Translations under genes and position numbers: made by a program
The notes under the pieces: model-generated
What the model was told of the DNA's origin: nothing
Seen by the model: the letters and a program-made list of their open reading frames with translations, nothing else
The model's database searches: none
Assembly (NCBI RefSeq): GCF_002099425.1
Contig: NW_018344126.1
Coordinates: 2,308,001-2,372,000, forward strand
Direction of reading: 5' to 3'
Source of the DNA: Phascolarctos cinereus
Lineage: Eukaryota; Chordata; Mammalia; Diprotodontia; Phascolarctidae
DNA: 64,000 nt
Shown here: positions 32,952 through 45,515 of the stretch, piece after piece
How the letters are laid out: every line of letters begins with the position of its first letter
Position numbering within the stretch: the first letter of the stretch is position 1

Positions 32952-33180
32952 GTGAGATATCCCGAGCTAAGAACCCAAAGCAGCCTTCGGGGACGGGCCA
33001 GAGGGGAAGGGCTCCACAGCCTGTCCTGATCCCACCGGACCCACCGGGGCCAGGGCGAAGGCTAGTGGAGTCAGGGACTGGCGTCAGAACCCCAAGTTCT
33101 AACCCCACTCCCCCTCCGCCACCCGACTCCTACACTGTCTGTCTCGGGGTCTGGGCCTCATAGGACGTGCCCACAAGACT

Positions 33181-33624
33181 CAATCTCTTCATCCACACGA
33201 TGGGGACACAGGACTCTTTGCTACTTCCCCATGCTTTATCTGCCTTTTGAAAGGATCCTTGGCTCCTGGGGCAGGAAGGGGCTTTCACAACAATACAGCT
33301 AGGTCCCTATCAGTACGAATAAGGAACACCCCCAAGTGGTCTTATGTGTTCGAATTGGCACTATTCGAGGTTATGATTGTGTAAAATACGATAATTAGTT
33401 CTAGCCTAATGGAAATAGCAGTGCTGATTTGAATAACGCCACCACTTATTGCCTACGTCTTTCTTCTCCTCTCTCTCTCCCTCTCTTCACTTTCTCTTTC
33501 CCTTCCATCCTTCCATCTATCCATCCATCCTTTTTCAGTCCCTGCCAACTTTCTACAAAGGGTCTCTATTAATGGAACAATTCTTTTTCAACAAACCCCT
33601 TCAAAGGATTCATTATTTACACCA
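33181..33624. other. DRC3 intron 1, start, no recognised features
   Basis: A pyrimidine-rich CTCTCTCC/CCATCC microsatellite-like patch lies near 33465-33530; nothing else named. Confidence 0.4.
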
Positions 33625-33825
33625 ATGCGAACCTAGCTATGTGTTTCCAACTATCCTTTCCTTGCAACAAACCTGTGAAGTGGGTAGTGCAAGTATTATC
33701 CTCATTTTACAATTGGGAAAATGTAAGGAGATGAAATAACTTTGTCACAGCCTCTCATCTACAGTCAGAGCTGTGATTCAAACGTAGAACTAGACTGACT
33801 GTAAATGTAATGCTTTTTCTACCTC
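33625..33825 (-). repeat. MIR element
   Basis: Antisense MIR: TGCAACAAACCTGTGAAGTGG, TATTATCCTCATTTTACAATTGG, GCTGTGATTCAAACGTAG. Diverged. Confidence 0.6.
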
Positions 33826-34092
33826 ATTTTTACTTTATTCTCTCTCTTTTCTGTACCCCTACCAATGTCCAATCCAATTCATTCCACATGTAGCTGTCGA
33901 TGTAAAAGCCTGAGGTAGGCATGCTGAAAGGGAATGGAGATGGGAGAGGAAAATTGAAATGCTTACGTTCTGGGATTTAGAAATGGGGTTCTGTCTAGTC
34001 CATAGTTCTCCTTTCCTTCTCCCTCCTTTCCTTCAGACTCAAGGAAGGTTTAGCCCTAGGGGCAGCTGTTCATAATGGGTTCCCCTGGTGGT

Positions 34093-34600
34093 TTTGAAGA
34101 TAATTGGAAGTTGAGGCTCTTTAATCATAAGGGAAATAATTTGCCCCAGATCCACATTGAACCTTCCCACTACTCTTGGAGATTTAAGGGTTATAATAAT
34201 TGTAATAAAATTTGCTCCCCTATATAAGGATGGTGGTCCCTTGACCAAGTCAGAATTGAAGGATCGTTGCTTATGTATTCTGAAAAATATAGAAAACTCT
34301 TCAGGGCCACCCCTGATCCATGCACACTCAGGTCCAAAGTAAGGACCAGGCCACAGGGAGTGGGAATAAACTTATTCATAAAAGGATAAAAAGGATTACA
34401 AACTACCATGGTGAGAGGGGAGGGGTGTCAGGTGGAGAAGACATGGGAATTTATGAAAATATGGGGATATTTTTTGTCTAATTCTGTCTAAAAGGATGGA
34501 AGATGGAGAGGGGAACAGGAAATTTGGGGAAGAGAGAACACTCTATCTTAGCTTGGATTTCTCAAGTAGAAAGCATTTACCAAGATTGGGATCATCTGTT
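34093..34600. repeat. LTR-like repeat, copy A
   Basis: Aligns along its length with 48060-48505: shared blocks include GTTATAA(T/A)AATTGTAATAAAAT, a TCCAAAGTAA/TACAAAGTAA junction, GAATAAACT, ACTACCATGGT/CTACAGTGGT, and TAGAAAGCATT. Differences are many, including indels. Lies at the 3' side of the pol remnants when read on the minus strand. Confidence 0.65.
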
Positions 34601-36387
34601 CTGGTAACTGCTAACCACCTGCCTCCAGTGGATGAAACTTCTGCCAGTTGTGGGTAGATACCATAGCACTGTCCTTCTTTTGCAGCCCTTTCGTGGCACA
34701 TTCTCCACCATCTCTTCTGTTCAGCTGACCTTGGGCCCAAAGACCCAGGCACTGCTAGAATTTGGGATGGGGGAGTAGCAGAGGCACCTGGAAATATAAG
34801 GCACAGCATCAAATACTCATCAGTATGTAATAGAACAAGGATAATTAATCTAATGTCCCAGGTAATGGTCTCAGAGCACCAAGGTACCACCACAATATAT
34901 GCAACAGACAGAACACAATGCAGAGCTTCACTTGACAGGTGCTTTGTGACTACAGGCCTAAATTATATGTAGGATATATATTACAAGCCAAGTATTAATA
35001 GCAATAATAAGTATAGTAGGTCTATGAAACAACAAAATTAGCAAAACAGCAACTATAACAGAACTAACAACACTAAGCAAAATTAATAGAGAAATGTTGC
35101 TACAATGCAGTCATAGTATCAATACAAAGCAAGGCAGCATAACAAAAATGATAATAAAACATAAACATATGATAATTAACATTTATATATCTTACATATA
35201 TATCAATAAACATATATATGAAAGTATATTCAAAATATATGCTACATGGATATAAACATTACCATTATTGTCCTCAGCTTCTTGCTGAACAGAGAGATAT
35301 ACTGGTTGTGAGTCTTTAGTCTTTCTGTCCTCAGTCACTCCAAAATACAAATCAGCATGTAGGCATGGTTCACACCTAAACATCAGCCAGTAGGGTGTAA
35401 AGTTGGTGGCTTTATTCCTGGTAGAATTGTATGTATTTTCAAGGTAAGCCATATGCTGTCTCCACTGAGATTTTTTTGTTGTGGTAACAGTGCCCCTCGC
35501 ACATTCATCAGAATGCAGTTTAAACATTTGGGGTTGTGGTTCCCTTTGAAGGTGATAAGGCCTTGTTCTAGACTTCCTGATGGCAGCCAAAGTTCACAGT
35601 TCTTTGGGTAATGAACTTTCAAAAGCTCAACCTTGATCAGAATAGATCCTCACAGGATATCTATATACTGGGAAGTATTTTTACGGGACCATAGGTTTGT
35701 GCCACTGCTGACTCTCAAAAGGAACTCATTTGGCACCTCTGAAGATACCAGAGACTGACTCCAGTGCCTTGAACCTTTCAAGCATGCTACGTTCCATAAT
35801 ATTTTAGCACCTATGGAAACTTTCTGGTACTTGGTTGAATATACCAGTACATACTGTGGGGATTGAGTGAATCATGCTGACTCTGTCTTGTGACTCAGTT
35901 CTGGATCTAGCTCAGTTTCCTTTCTATTCAATTATGGATCTAGTCCAATTTGTCTTGTGAAAAAACTTTATGCAATTATGGGAATTGTGAGAAAACTTTA
36001 TTGCATTGTTTGGACCTAGCCCTTCGTGCTGGGGAAACTAGACCACCTCTACTTGCTGTTTAGAGACCCTTAACTGAGGACCTAGGTTATGCTGACCAGA
36101 AATCCAGTCAGATCTAAAGACTAATGCAAGGAGTCTTTAAGACCCATATGTCTTATCTGAAAACTGGCCCCATGGTGGTCAAACAGTCATTGTTTCCATG
36201 TTCCTTTGATTGAATACAGACACTTGGGGGAGTGAGATGCTTCTTTTTCTGATTTTAGGAAATTGTACCTCTTCACTTACCCCCTCCCAACTTAGAAAGT
36301 CCCTAATCTTTCTTCCAGTTAGGAATCAAATTTCCTAATTTGGTATCCTAGTTAATTGTATTCTTTTATTTAATTGGTCTTATATGG

Positions 36388-36527
36388 TTTTTTTTGGACT
36401 AGGCAGTGGAATTAAGTGACTTGCCCAGGGTCACACAGCTTGTGTCAAGTGTCTGAGGCTGCATTTGAACTCAGGTCCTCCTGACTTCAAGGCGGGAGCT
36501 CTATCCACTGCACCACCTAGCTGCCCC
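36388..36527 (-). repeat. Marsupial tRNA-related SINE in the gypsy fossil
   Basis: Antisense, full length: TTAAGTGACTTGCCCAGGGTC, CATTTGAACTCAGGTCCTCC, CCACTGCACCACCTAGCTGC. Confidence 0.9.
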
Positions 36528-37604
36528 TGATTAATTTTTTTAATGCATAAACATCTATCTCCCCCTATATTCAGAGTCCAGTACAGGAGGCCTGATCCCA
36601 ATTTGTTAGGCAGCTGGCATGGGTTGCTTAATGAATCAGTATGCTCGAGAGCTCGAACCTTTGTTTCCTCAGTCATTTCATCTTCTACTTGCCACAGTAA
36701 TTAGTGAACTGGTCAGTTTCCACCAATGTATAGTTTGTGTTCTTGCTGTCTCCTTCTAGAGATAAGAAGTCAATGCTAAAAAGTCCTAAAGGCTTGCTAG
36801 TGCTTACATGCTCAAAACATGCAGCATGAATTGATAGTATATTTTTTACATGCAACCAGAGACAACTCACACTTCTTAGTGACATCTGTAGCCGTTTGGG
36901 GACAGAAAAACATATTTCTTGCTAGCGCTAAGGGTCCTTCATTGGTATATGTGTTCAAAGCTATCATGTAAAGCTTCCAGAGCTTTACAGCAATATTCAT
37001 TGGGTAGCACCAACTGCTTCCTCATACCATACATGGGATCAGTGCCAGCTCAATGCCATATTCCATTGCATAGCTCCAACTGCTGCTGTTCTACATTGTC
37101 TCAACCATGAAGTGCCTTCAGAAAAATGGCATTTGAGCCCTTTTCTAACACTGCCTCATTTCTTCTTTTATATCTTTAGGCAATCCTTCATCAACCATCA
37201 GATCTCTTTGCCAGTGATCCACAGACAACTGAGGCCAAAAAAAAAAAGTTTGTTCAATTAAGTATGGTTCATGTGTGCTGCTGGCACACTGTGTAGTGGA
37301 ACTCTCAAACTTTCAGCTGTACTGACATCTGCTTGTAGTCCACTTCCTTGGGTGTTACATATAACTTGCACTATTTCTTCAGTTGTTACCATAGTACCAA
37401 TGTAATGGTATTCTGGAAAGGGCATCTGTATCCAAAGACTTGGAAATACCACAAGTCTTTTCAACTTGGTAGTTAATGCTAAATACATAGTTAACTAGTG
37501 CTGCTACCCATCTCTGGCTTCTGACTTTGCACTGATTGGGATATGTCTGTTTACAATTGTTGTCAAACTATATTTGTAACTTTCTGCTGAAAACGTTGCC
37601 TTAA

Positions 37605-37754
37605 GGGGCAGTAAGGTGGCGCAGTGCATAAAGCTCCAGCCTTGGAGTGAGGAGGACCTGAGTTCAAATTCTGCCTCAGACACTTAACACTTACTAGCTG
37701 TGTGACCCTGGGCAAGTCACTTAACTCCAATTGCCTCACCCCCCCAAAAAAAAA
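37605..37754 (+). repeat. Marsupial tRNA-related SINE in the gypsy fossil
   Basis: Sense copy GGGGCAGTAAGGTGGCGCAG ... TTAACTCCAATTGCCTCACC with C and A runs at the tail. Target duplication TTGCCTTAA at 37596-37604 and 37755-37763 interrupts the RNase H remnant. Confidence 0.9.
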
Positions 37755-38412
37755 TTGCCTTAAATTTCTCAGTAATAGCTCACTTCAAAGCCAGAAACTC
37801 CACATTGTGAATGGGGTAACAGTTCTCACTGTTACTAGGTCTCTGTTGACAAATGCAGCTGGTTTCATGTGACCATCACTCTCTTGGTACAGGTCTGTGC
37901 CTAAGTCTTGCAAGCTGGCATCCGTAATCAGAATAAAAGACTTGCTTGGGTTGTAGACCAGCATAAGTTAGCACTGGTGTGTGTATGAGGTAGGTGGCCA
38001 AGTCTTTGAAAGCTTATTCACATCAGTCCGTCCATCATTCTCCAAATGGCTCTGTTGGTTTTAAGACAACTTTGTGTTTTTTTGTCTTCCTCCTTCTGGG
38101 TCTCTTAAATAATATATGTTCTAAAAAGGTCATTTCAGTGGCTTAGCAGCAGTAGCATAGTTTTTTAATAAATTTTTCATAAGACCTGCCAAATCCAATA
38201 AAGTCCTTAGATTTCAAAGGTTCTTTGGACATGGCCAAATCAGGAGCATATCTATCTTCCCAGAAACAGTGTTCATGCCTCTTAGCGGTACAGTGTGACC
38301 CACATACTTGACAGGAGATCTACAAAAATGGCACTTGGAAAATAAAAATTCTAGAACATTTTCCTGTAGTCAGCCCAACCTTTCATCAAATTTTCTTCTT
38401 GTTCATTTGTGT

Positions 38413-38571
38413 CAAGAGTTGGCAAACTTAGACCTGCAGGCCAAATCTAGCCTGCTTGTTTTTCTACAGCTTGCCAGCTCACAATGATTTTTTACATGTA
38501 GCTCACAGGCTATGCAAAAGTAGACAGTGGGCCAGATTGGCCTAGGAGCCAGACAGAGTTTGCCCAGCCTG
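38413..38571. mobile_element. hAT-like non-autonomous DNA element
   Basis: Imperfect terminal inverted repeats: CAAGAGTTGGCAAACTT at the left against AGAGTTTGCCCAGCCTG at the right. The interior resembles mammalian hAT elements whose consensus contains GGGCCAAATCCGGCCCGCC...TGTTTTT. Inserted into the gypsy RT region. No clear 8-bp duplication could be fixed by eye. Confidence 0.6.
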
Positions 38572-39002
38572 GATCTAGAGTCTTACTAAAGCAAATCATG
38601 TCCTCAGGACACACCAACGCTTCTAGGCAGTTCGTGTTTCCAGGTGCTTTCTCCATCAGTCCTTGGAAGGTGGCAGGTGCTCCCCAAACACCTTGGAACG
38701 TACGGTCAAACTGCTAAAATCCAGCTGGAGAGATGAAATTAGGATTTTCTTTGTTTTCCTCTGCTATAAAAATCTACTAGCCCCTGTGCAAATCCAATAA
38801 AGAAACCATTGGCTGCCTAACCCCCCCCCCCCCCGTCCAGGAGCTCTTGAATTCTTGACATGATATCTTGGGGCACTTTGGTTGCTGTTGTTCAAAGTTT
38901 GGTAGTAGCGTGCATGCATGACGTCCTATTCTTTTGAAGTAGTGCAACTATGGGTGATGTGGGTAATGCATATGGACTCTGTGATGATAGGATTCACTAA
39001 CA

Positions 39003-42000
39003 GCTTCTTTTTTTTCCAATGTAAAAATTTTTTATTTTGAACAATAAACAGTAAAATGAGCAAAAAGAGAATTTTAAATGAAATTTTTGTTCTCCATTAT
39101 TTACAACTTGCTTTTCTTTTTAATTATATATTAAATACATCCTGTAGTTTTAAAAGCTATCCTGCTTGACTATGGTTCTTTTTGTCCTTTCTGTTCTCTT
39201 CTGTGCATTTTAAAATTAAATGCCTCTGTCATTTTTTTCTCTTTTTCTTTTTTCCTTTCTTTCTTTTTCTTTCTTTTCTTTTCTTTTTTTTGTCTACCTC
39301 ACTATATCCTCCTTCTTCCTGATATTCCCCTTTCCCCCTCAGGTTGAAAGAAAAAAGGAAAAGAAAAAGAAAGTGCTTGTAGCAAATAGGCATAGTCAAG
39401 CAATACAGATATTCCCTCTGTGGGGCAGCTAGGTGGTGCAGTGGATAGAGCACTGGCCCTGAAGTCAGGAGGACCTGAGTTCAAATCCGGCCTCAGACCA
39501 AACACTTGACACTAGCTGTGTGACCCTGGGCGAGTCACTTAATCCCAATTGCCTGAAAAAAAAATCCAAATATCCACACTGGCCGCTCAGGATGTATGTC
39601 TTATACTTTGAGTCCATTACCTCTCCATCAAGTGATAGGTAACGTGATTCGTAGTCCTTTCGAGTCATTGTTAATAATTTCATTGATAAGAGTTCTCAAA
39701 TCCATCAAAGTTGTTTTTCTTTATAATGCTGTTGTTATATAAATTGTTCTCCTGAATCTATTTATTTCACCATGTTATCAGGCTATGCAGGTTTTCCTGG
39801 GTTTGTCTGAAGTCATCCCTTTTGGCATTTTTTTCTTTTAAATTTAATTTATTTTAATTAACAAAGTGTTTTCCTTCCACCTATCCTCCTTTTGTCATTT
39901 CTTACAGCACAATTATATTCTGTTACATTCATATGGCACAATTTATTTAGGAATTTCCGATTGACAAATACCTCCTTTATTTCCAGTTTTTTGCTAGTGC
40001 TAAAAGAGCTATATAAAAATTTATATATATATATAGGTCTTTTCCCTCTTTCTTTAATCTCTTTGGGATAGTGGTATCACTGGGTCAAAAGGTATGTACA
40101 GTTTGGTAACTCAGGTAGTATAGTTCTCAATTGATTTCCAGAATGGCCAGGTCATTTCACAGCTCCAGCAGCACATTAGTGCCCCAGTTTTCCTTCAGTC
40201 CCTTCAACAATTGTCATTTTCCATTTTTGCCATCCTTGCCTCTCTAATGCATATGAGGTGGAACCTCGAAGTTGCTTTAATTTGCATTTCTTTAATTATT
40301 AATGAGTTAGAACAATTTTTCATATGGTTGTTGGAAGCTTGGACTTCTTCCATTGAAAACTTCCTGTTCATATCCTTTGACCATTAAGGAATCTTATTCT
40401 TATAAATTGGAGTCAGTTCTTGGATATCAGACCATTATCAGAAAATTTTTCTATTTCCCTTTGAATTTTAAAGGCCTTGATCTTACTAATGTAAAATTTT
40501 TTAAATTTTATATCTTAAAAACTTTCCACTTCATCTTCTGGGATCTTTTCTATCCCTTGTTTTTTGACCAATGTTGCCCTTATTCATAAATCTGAAAGGT
40601 ATTTTTTCCTTTTTTCTCTAATTTTTTTTATGATGTCACCTTTTGTGTTTAAGTCATATATTCATCTGGAGTTTATCTTGTTACAGGGTGTGAGGTGATA
40701 GTCTATGTCTAATTTCTATCAGGTGGCTTTCCAGTTTCCCCAGCAATTTTTGTCAAATGATGTGAATCCTTACCGCAGGAGCTGTGGTTTTTAGGTTGAT
40801 TACACTATACTACTGTGTTCATTCGCTTCTGTATGTTTGGTATTTTATCTCTGTTTTTTAATCAATACCAAATAGTTTTGATGATCCCTGCTGTCTAGTA
40901 TAGTTTGAGATCTGGTCCTGCAATGCTTCATTCCTCCTTGAGATTCCTGACTTTTTGTTCCTCCAGATGAGCTTCATTATTATTTTCTAGCTCTATAAAA
41001 CAATCCTTTAGTAGTTTGGTATAATACTAAATAAGTAAATTTATTTAGGTAGTATTGCCTTTATTATTATATTGGCTTAACCTGCTTGTGAGCAATTAAT
41101 AATTTGCAAATTATTTAGGTCTGTCTGGTTTGTTTGTTTTGTAAAGAGGCTTTTGTAGTTGTATTCATGAAATTCCTGAATGTGTCTGTTTCCCAAATAT
41201 TTTATCTATTCTGAAGTTATTTTGAACACAATTTCTTTTTCTACCTCTTTCTGCTGGGTTTTGCTGGTAATATAGAAACATGCTACAAATATATGTGGAT
41301 TTATTTTATATCCTGAAACTTTGATAGCTATTAATTGTTTCACTTAATTTTAATCAGCTTTTTGGGGGTTCTCTAGATAGGGTATCATATCATCTACTAA
41401 CAGCGATAATTTTGTTTGCTTTTTGTCTGTCTATTGATTTATTTATTTTTTATGTTATTGTGATAGCTAACATTTCCAGTACTATGTTAAATGGCAATGG
41501 AAAAAATTAGCATTCTTGTTTTCCCTCTGGTATAATTAATTGGAAAGGCTTCTAACATATCTCCACTACGTATAATGTTGGCTCTGCATTTTAGAAAGAT
41601 ACTATTTAGCAAATTAAGGAAGAGTGTATTTATTTCTATGCTTTTTTGATGATGACTGCTGTGTAGTACAGTTTGAGATCTGGTCCTTCAAAGCTCCATT
41701 TCTTCTTGAGATTCTTGACTTTTTGTTCCTCTAGATGAATTACATTATTATTTTTTTCTAGCTGTGTAAAATAATATTTTATTATTTTCCCTATGCTTTC
41801 TGGTGTTTTCAAGAAAAGAGGGATTAGCTTTGTCAAAAGTCTTTTTAGCATCTTTTAACATAATATTTGGGTTTTTTTTTTACTAATATGGTCTGTTATA
41901 TTTATACTTTTAATTATATTGAACCAACCGTACATTCCTAGTATAAATCCAACTTCAGTTCATAGTGTAGAATATTTTAATATGTTTTTGTGACTTCTTT

Positions 42001-44218
42001 GCTAATGCTTTAGTTAATATTTGTGTTGATTTTCATTAGAGTTATTCATATATCATTTTCTTTTCTCTGCTTTATCTCTTCTTGGTTTAGGTATCAAGGT
42101 CATATTTATGAAGTATAAAGAGTTGGAAACCATCCCTTCATTTCTTCTCTTTACAAACAATTTAGATGTTATTGGAATTAATTGTTCTATGAATGTTGCA
42201 GATCCGTTTGGCCTTGGAATCTTTTTCTTTGGAAATTTATTTATGGCTTGTTCAATTTGTTTTTCCTAACACTGAGCTGTTTAAATAAGTGTTTTCTTTC
42301 TTTAATCTGAATATTATATATTTTATAAGTATTCATCTATTTCATCTCTGTTATCAGTTATAGTGGGCAAAATGCTTCTGAGACTTTTTTTTATTTCATC
42401 TTCAATTGTTGTGAATCCTTGTTTTTGATTTTTTAGTTTAATTTTCTTTTCTTCTCTAAAAAAATCAGATTAGCTAATTGTTTCTCTATTTTATTAGTTT
42501 AAAAAAACTTAGTTTTATTTATCAATTTAATGATTTTTCTTTCAATTTTTAAAATCTCTTTTTTGATTTTCAGAATTTCTAGTTTTGATTTGTTGCATTT
42601 CTAGGGGGTTTTTTGTCTATGGGAGAGGAGAGGTACAGGCCCAATTTATTGAGCTATTCATTCTTTCTTTTGTTGATGAAATAATTTAGAGATATAATTG
42701 CTTTTCCTGCATCCCATAATTTTTGGTATGTTTTCTCCTTGTCCTTTACTTTGATGAAACTTTTTTTTATTCTTTGTATGAATTATTCTTTGACCCACCA
42801 ATTCTTTAGGACTAAGTTATTTAGTCTTCAATTAATTTGTTATTATTTCTTCAAAGGCCCTTTACTAAATACTTTTTCATTGAATTATCAGTAAAGTGTA
42901 TTTTTAGCCTTTCTATTTTTGTGCATTTGGTTGTGAGATTTTTTTAAGTCAGTATGAGACCAAATTTTGTAAAGGTACCACACAGTAATCCCAGAAATTT
43001 ATCATAGGTAATTTTCTAAAATTCTATTCAGTCCCTTAACTTCTTTCTTGTTTATCATTTTTGTTATGTTTATCTAGATCTGAAAGCGCTACATTGAGGT
43101 GTCTTCTAGCATTACAGTTTTGTGGTCTACTTATTCCTGTAATTCGATTAACTTTTTCTTTAAGAATTTAGATGCAATGCCATTTGGTGCATATGTACTA
43201 AGTGTTGATATTGATTTATTATCTATTATATTTTTATTTTATCTATTTTTTAGTGTAGCCTTGTCTGAAATCATGATATCTATTCTTATTTTTTAGTTAA
43301 CCTGAGGCATAACAGATTTTTCTAGCTTTTAAAAAAACATTTTAATTAATTTATTTTTAATATGCTTTTCTTTTTTAATTTTGAGTTCCAAATTCTCTCT
43401 TCCTTCCACCTCCTCCTCCACCACCTGAGAAGGCAAGCAATATGATATCAATTCTACATGTAAAATCAAGAGTATAATAGATTCTACCACAATCTCTCAT
43501 ATTCACTATGTGTGAATTTTTGTGTTTCAAGTGCATTTCTTGTAAACAACATATTGTTGGGCTTTGCTTTCTAATCCATTCTGCTATCCTTCTGTTTTTT
43601 GGGGTCAATTTATCTCATTCACAGTCTGTAGTTATGGTTGTTAATTGTGTACTTCCCTTCATCCTGTCCTCTTGTACTTTTTCCTATCTTTATGAATTGG
43701 AGAAATAAAAGAAATTTGCCTAACACTTCTGATCTATAATTGAACTGATTCCTGCTGCCCCTCCTTTCTTCCTCCTTCTTCACCTCTGGTCACAAGTTTT
43801 TACCCTTTCTTTCCTTTCACTTTTATGCTTCCCACTCCATTGTTGGAATTTGTTTTGCTTTTGACCACTCCCTCACATATCTCACTATCCTTCTTAAACT
43901 CCATTCCTCTCTCTCTGGGTCCCCAGTTATTTCCCTTTCAGTTTAATGGTCATTCCTCCACCTCTACTTTCATGTGTATACTGTTCATTTCAATTACCTC
44001 TGTGTGTGAAATGTGAGATGGTGCAGTTCTTTGCTTTCCTCTCCCTTTCTTCCCTGGCAGTCCCCTTTCCTTCTCCTTTTAAAATAAAATCACTTTTAGG
44101 CTCTCTCCCTATTAGCATATGAACAGTTCATAGTAACATAGTCCTTTCCCAATGATAAAATGTATTTTCCTTTCTATGTTTCTTTTGACTCCTGGTTTTG
44201 AATTTCAAAATGTCTAAT
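39003..44218 (-). repeat. L1 LINE, 5 kb, antisense to DRC3
   Basis: The plus strand reads as antisense L1 from the 3' UTR (about 39.0-39.8 kb) through most of ORF2: 40.3-40.8 kb (GTCAGTTCTTGGATATCAGACC, CAGGTGGCTTTCCAGTTTCC), 42.3-43.3 kb, to the endonuclease start near 43.5-43.6 kb (minus strand peptide CCLQEMHLKHKNSH against human CCIQETHL). 43330-43500 looks like a second L1 3' end inserted within. A pyrimidine-rich 43.7-44.2 kb part may be the ORF1-ORF2 junction. No intact frame. Confidence 0.8.
39422..39565 (+). repeat. Marsupial tRNA-related SINE inside L1
   Basis: Near-consensus copy GGGGCAGCTAGGTGGTGCAG ... CACTTAATCCCAATTGCCTG with an A tail. Confidence 0.9.
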
Positions 44219-44795
44219 TGTTGCGGGCTGAGAGGTTGAGAGGTTGTGACCCCTCAAAGACCAGAGTACAGGGCGGGTAGTCTGCAATGAATTCACAGAC
44301 TCAAGCATTCTTTAAGCCAAGGTGGCAAAGTTTTATTGTTACGCTTTTCAGCGGGCAAGGATTCTTAAAGGATCCTGCAACCTTAGAGAGGTACAGTTAA
44401 AGTTTATATAGGATAAAATACAAAAAAAAATGTGCCAAATATGCTAACTAGGGGATTCAGGCTGGGATTAGGGAGTGGTTAAGGAGTGGTCAGTTCTCAA
44501 TTGAAACTCAAGATAAGAAAAATCCCATTATTCAAGAGAGTATCTGGTCCCAGACGTCCTGGGCCCAGTGATAGCAAACTGGAAGAATACTGATCAGCTC
44601 TATCTGGTCCTGGAATTTGCTGACACAGGAAGGGGTATTTTTAGTTCACTCAGAAAAAAAGATTAATTTAGGTTTTTTGGCCCTTATTGGGGCTCAATTG
44701 ATCTTAAATGATTATCAAGGGACAGTGTTTCTGAGGCTAGGGAGAAATTGGGGCCCAAGTATGCACCCAAACATAAGCACCCAAGCACCCCAACA
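44219..44795 (-). mobile_element. Solo retroviral LTR (ERV1-like)
   Basis: 577 bp with TGTTG...CAACA inverted ends, flanked on both sides by TAAT, a 4-bp target duplication. Read on the minus strand it has TATATAAAC near 44410 and AATAAAA near 44333, then the CGCAACA end, the normal U3-R-U5 order. No internal retroviral sequence adjoins it, so it is a solo LTR. The 4-bp duplication suits a gammaretrovirus-like (class I) element. Ends are well preserved, suggesting it is younger than the L1 it entered. Confidence 0.85.
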
Positions 44796-44814
44796 TAATT
44801 AGGCTTTTCATCAA

Positions 44815-44960
44815 GAGTCAGTTAATAAACATTTATTAAGCACCTATTATGTTCCAGATACTGTGCTAATTTTGGGGGACACAGATTAGGGAAAATTAGC
44901 TCCTGCTTTCAAGGAGCTTACAGTTTAAGGGGGAAGACAGCACGTAAAAGAAAACTGAGA
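44815..44960 (-). repeat. L2 3' end fragment
   Basis: Antisense: AATAAACATTTATTAAGCACC, TATTATGTTCCAGATACTGTGC, TTTCAAGGAGCTTACAG. Confidence 0.8.
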
Positions 44961-45299
44961 AAGTGGGGAAGGGCTGAGGAAGAAGGTACCCAGCTTGGGG
45001 CCCTGGTGGAGTCCAGTCTAGGGAGTACAGCTGGTGGGAAATGAGGGGTTGGCTCGTCCGTGAACCCTCTTTAAATGGAAAGGGTTCTTTGCTTTGTTCT
45101 CCAGCCCTCCCATCAGCAGAGGGTACTGAATGTTCTAAAGAAGTGTAAGTCCCAAACCTGATGCAGTCTTTTAGGATGATGAATTAACTGAAGATGTTTT
45201 CTGGAAGCATTATGATGATAGAGTCTAAATCCAAAGAGTATATAGATGTTGGGAAATTAAGGTTTTCATCAGAAATGCTTGAAAGTCTTCTATTTCATT

Positions 45300-45515
45300 A
45301 AAAGTTCAGTCATTTTTCAGTCATGTCCAATTCTTCATAATCCCATTTGGGGTTTTCTTGGGAAAAAGAGTGTTTTGCCATTTCTTTCTCCAGCTCATTT
45401 TACAGATGAGAAAACTGAGGTTTTTTCAGCTAGTAAGTATCTGAGGCTAAATTTAAACTCAGGTCTTCTTGACTCTAGGCCTAGCACTCCATCCTGTGGG
45501 TCACCTAGCCTCCCA
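45300..45515 (-). repeat. Marsupial MIR-type SINE
   Basis: Antisense: CATTTTTCAGTCATGTCC, CCCATTTGGGGTTTTCTTGG, CTCATTTTACAGATGAG, AAACTCAGGTCTTCTTGAC. Confidence 0.8.

Larger units (their letters stand above)
31920..33180. promoter_or_regulatory. CpG island, bidirectional TOM1L2/DRC3 promoter
   Basis: CpG and GC content rise sharply relative to both flanks and the interval is free of recognisable repeats. It holds TOM1L2 coding exon 1 (minus) and the probable DRC3 first exon (plus), about 650 bases apart. GC-box-like GAGGCGGGCC and ACCCGCCCCC occur near 32701-32730, and an M-box-like CATGTGAC at 32813-32820. No TATA box is evident. The head-to-head arrangement agrees with my memory of the human locus at 17p11.2. 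Confidence 0.85.
35192..38990 (-). mobile_element. Ty3/gypsy pol remnants (RT, RNase H, integrase)
   Basis: Read on the minus strand from right to left, recognisable protein-level segments follow the Ty3/gypsy order: reverse transcriptase (about 38.1-39.0 kb), RNase H (about 37.6-38.1 kb), integrase zinc-binding and catalytic core (about 36.7-37.0 kb), and the integrase C-terminal half (35192-35590, with FTPYWLMF, a hallmark block of this class). PLGLFSIDFLSLE with TDQFTNY marks the catalytic core. Not a host gene. The copy is broken many times and interrupted by two SINEs and a hAT-like element. Confidence 0.8.

Noticed and set aside
38820-38836. Long C run within the gypsy fossil
   Set aside because: A simple homopolymer; length may be an assembly or sequencing artefact.
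43375-43608. Minus-strand open frame with an endonuclease-like peptide
   Set aside because: It is the L1 ORF2 endonuclease start in a broken L1, not a separate gene.
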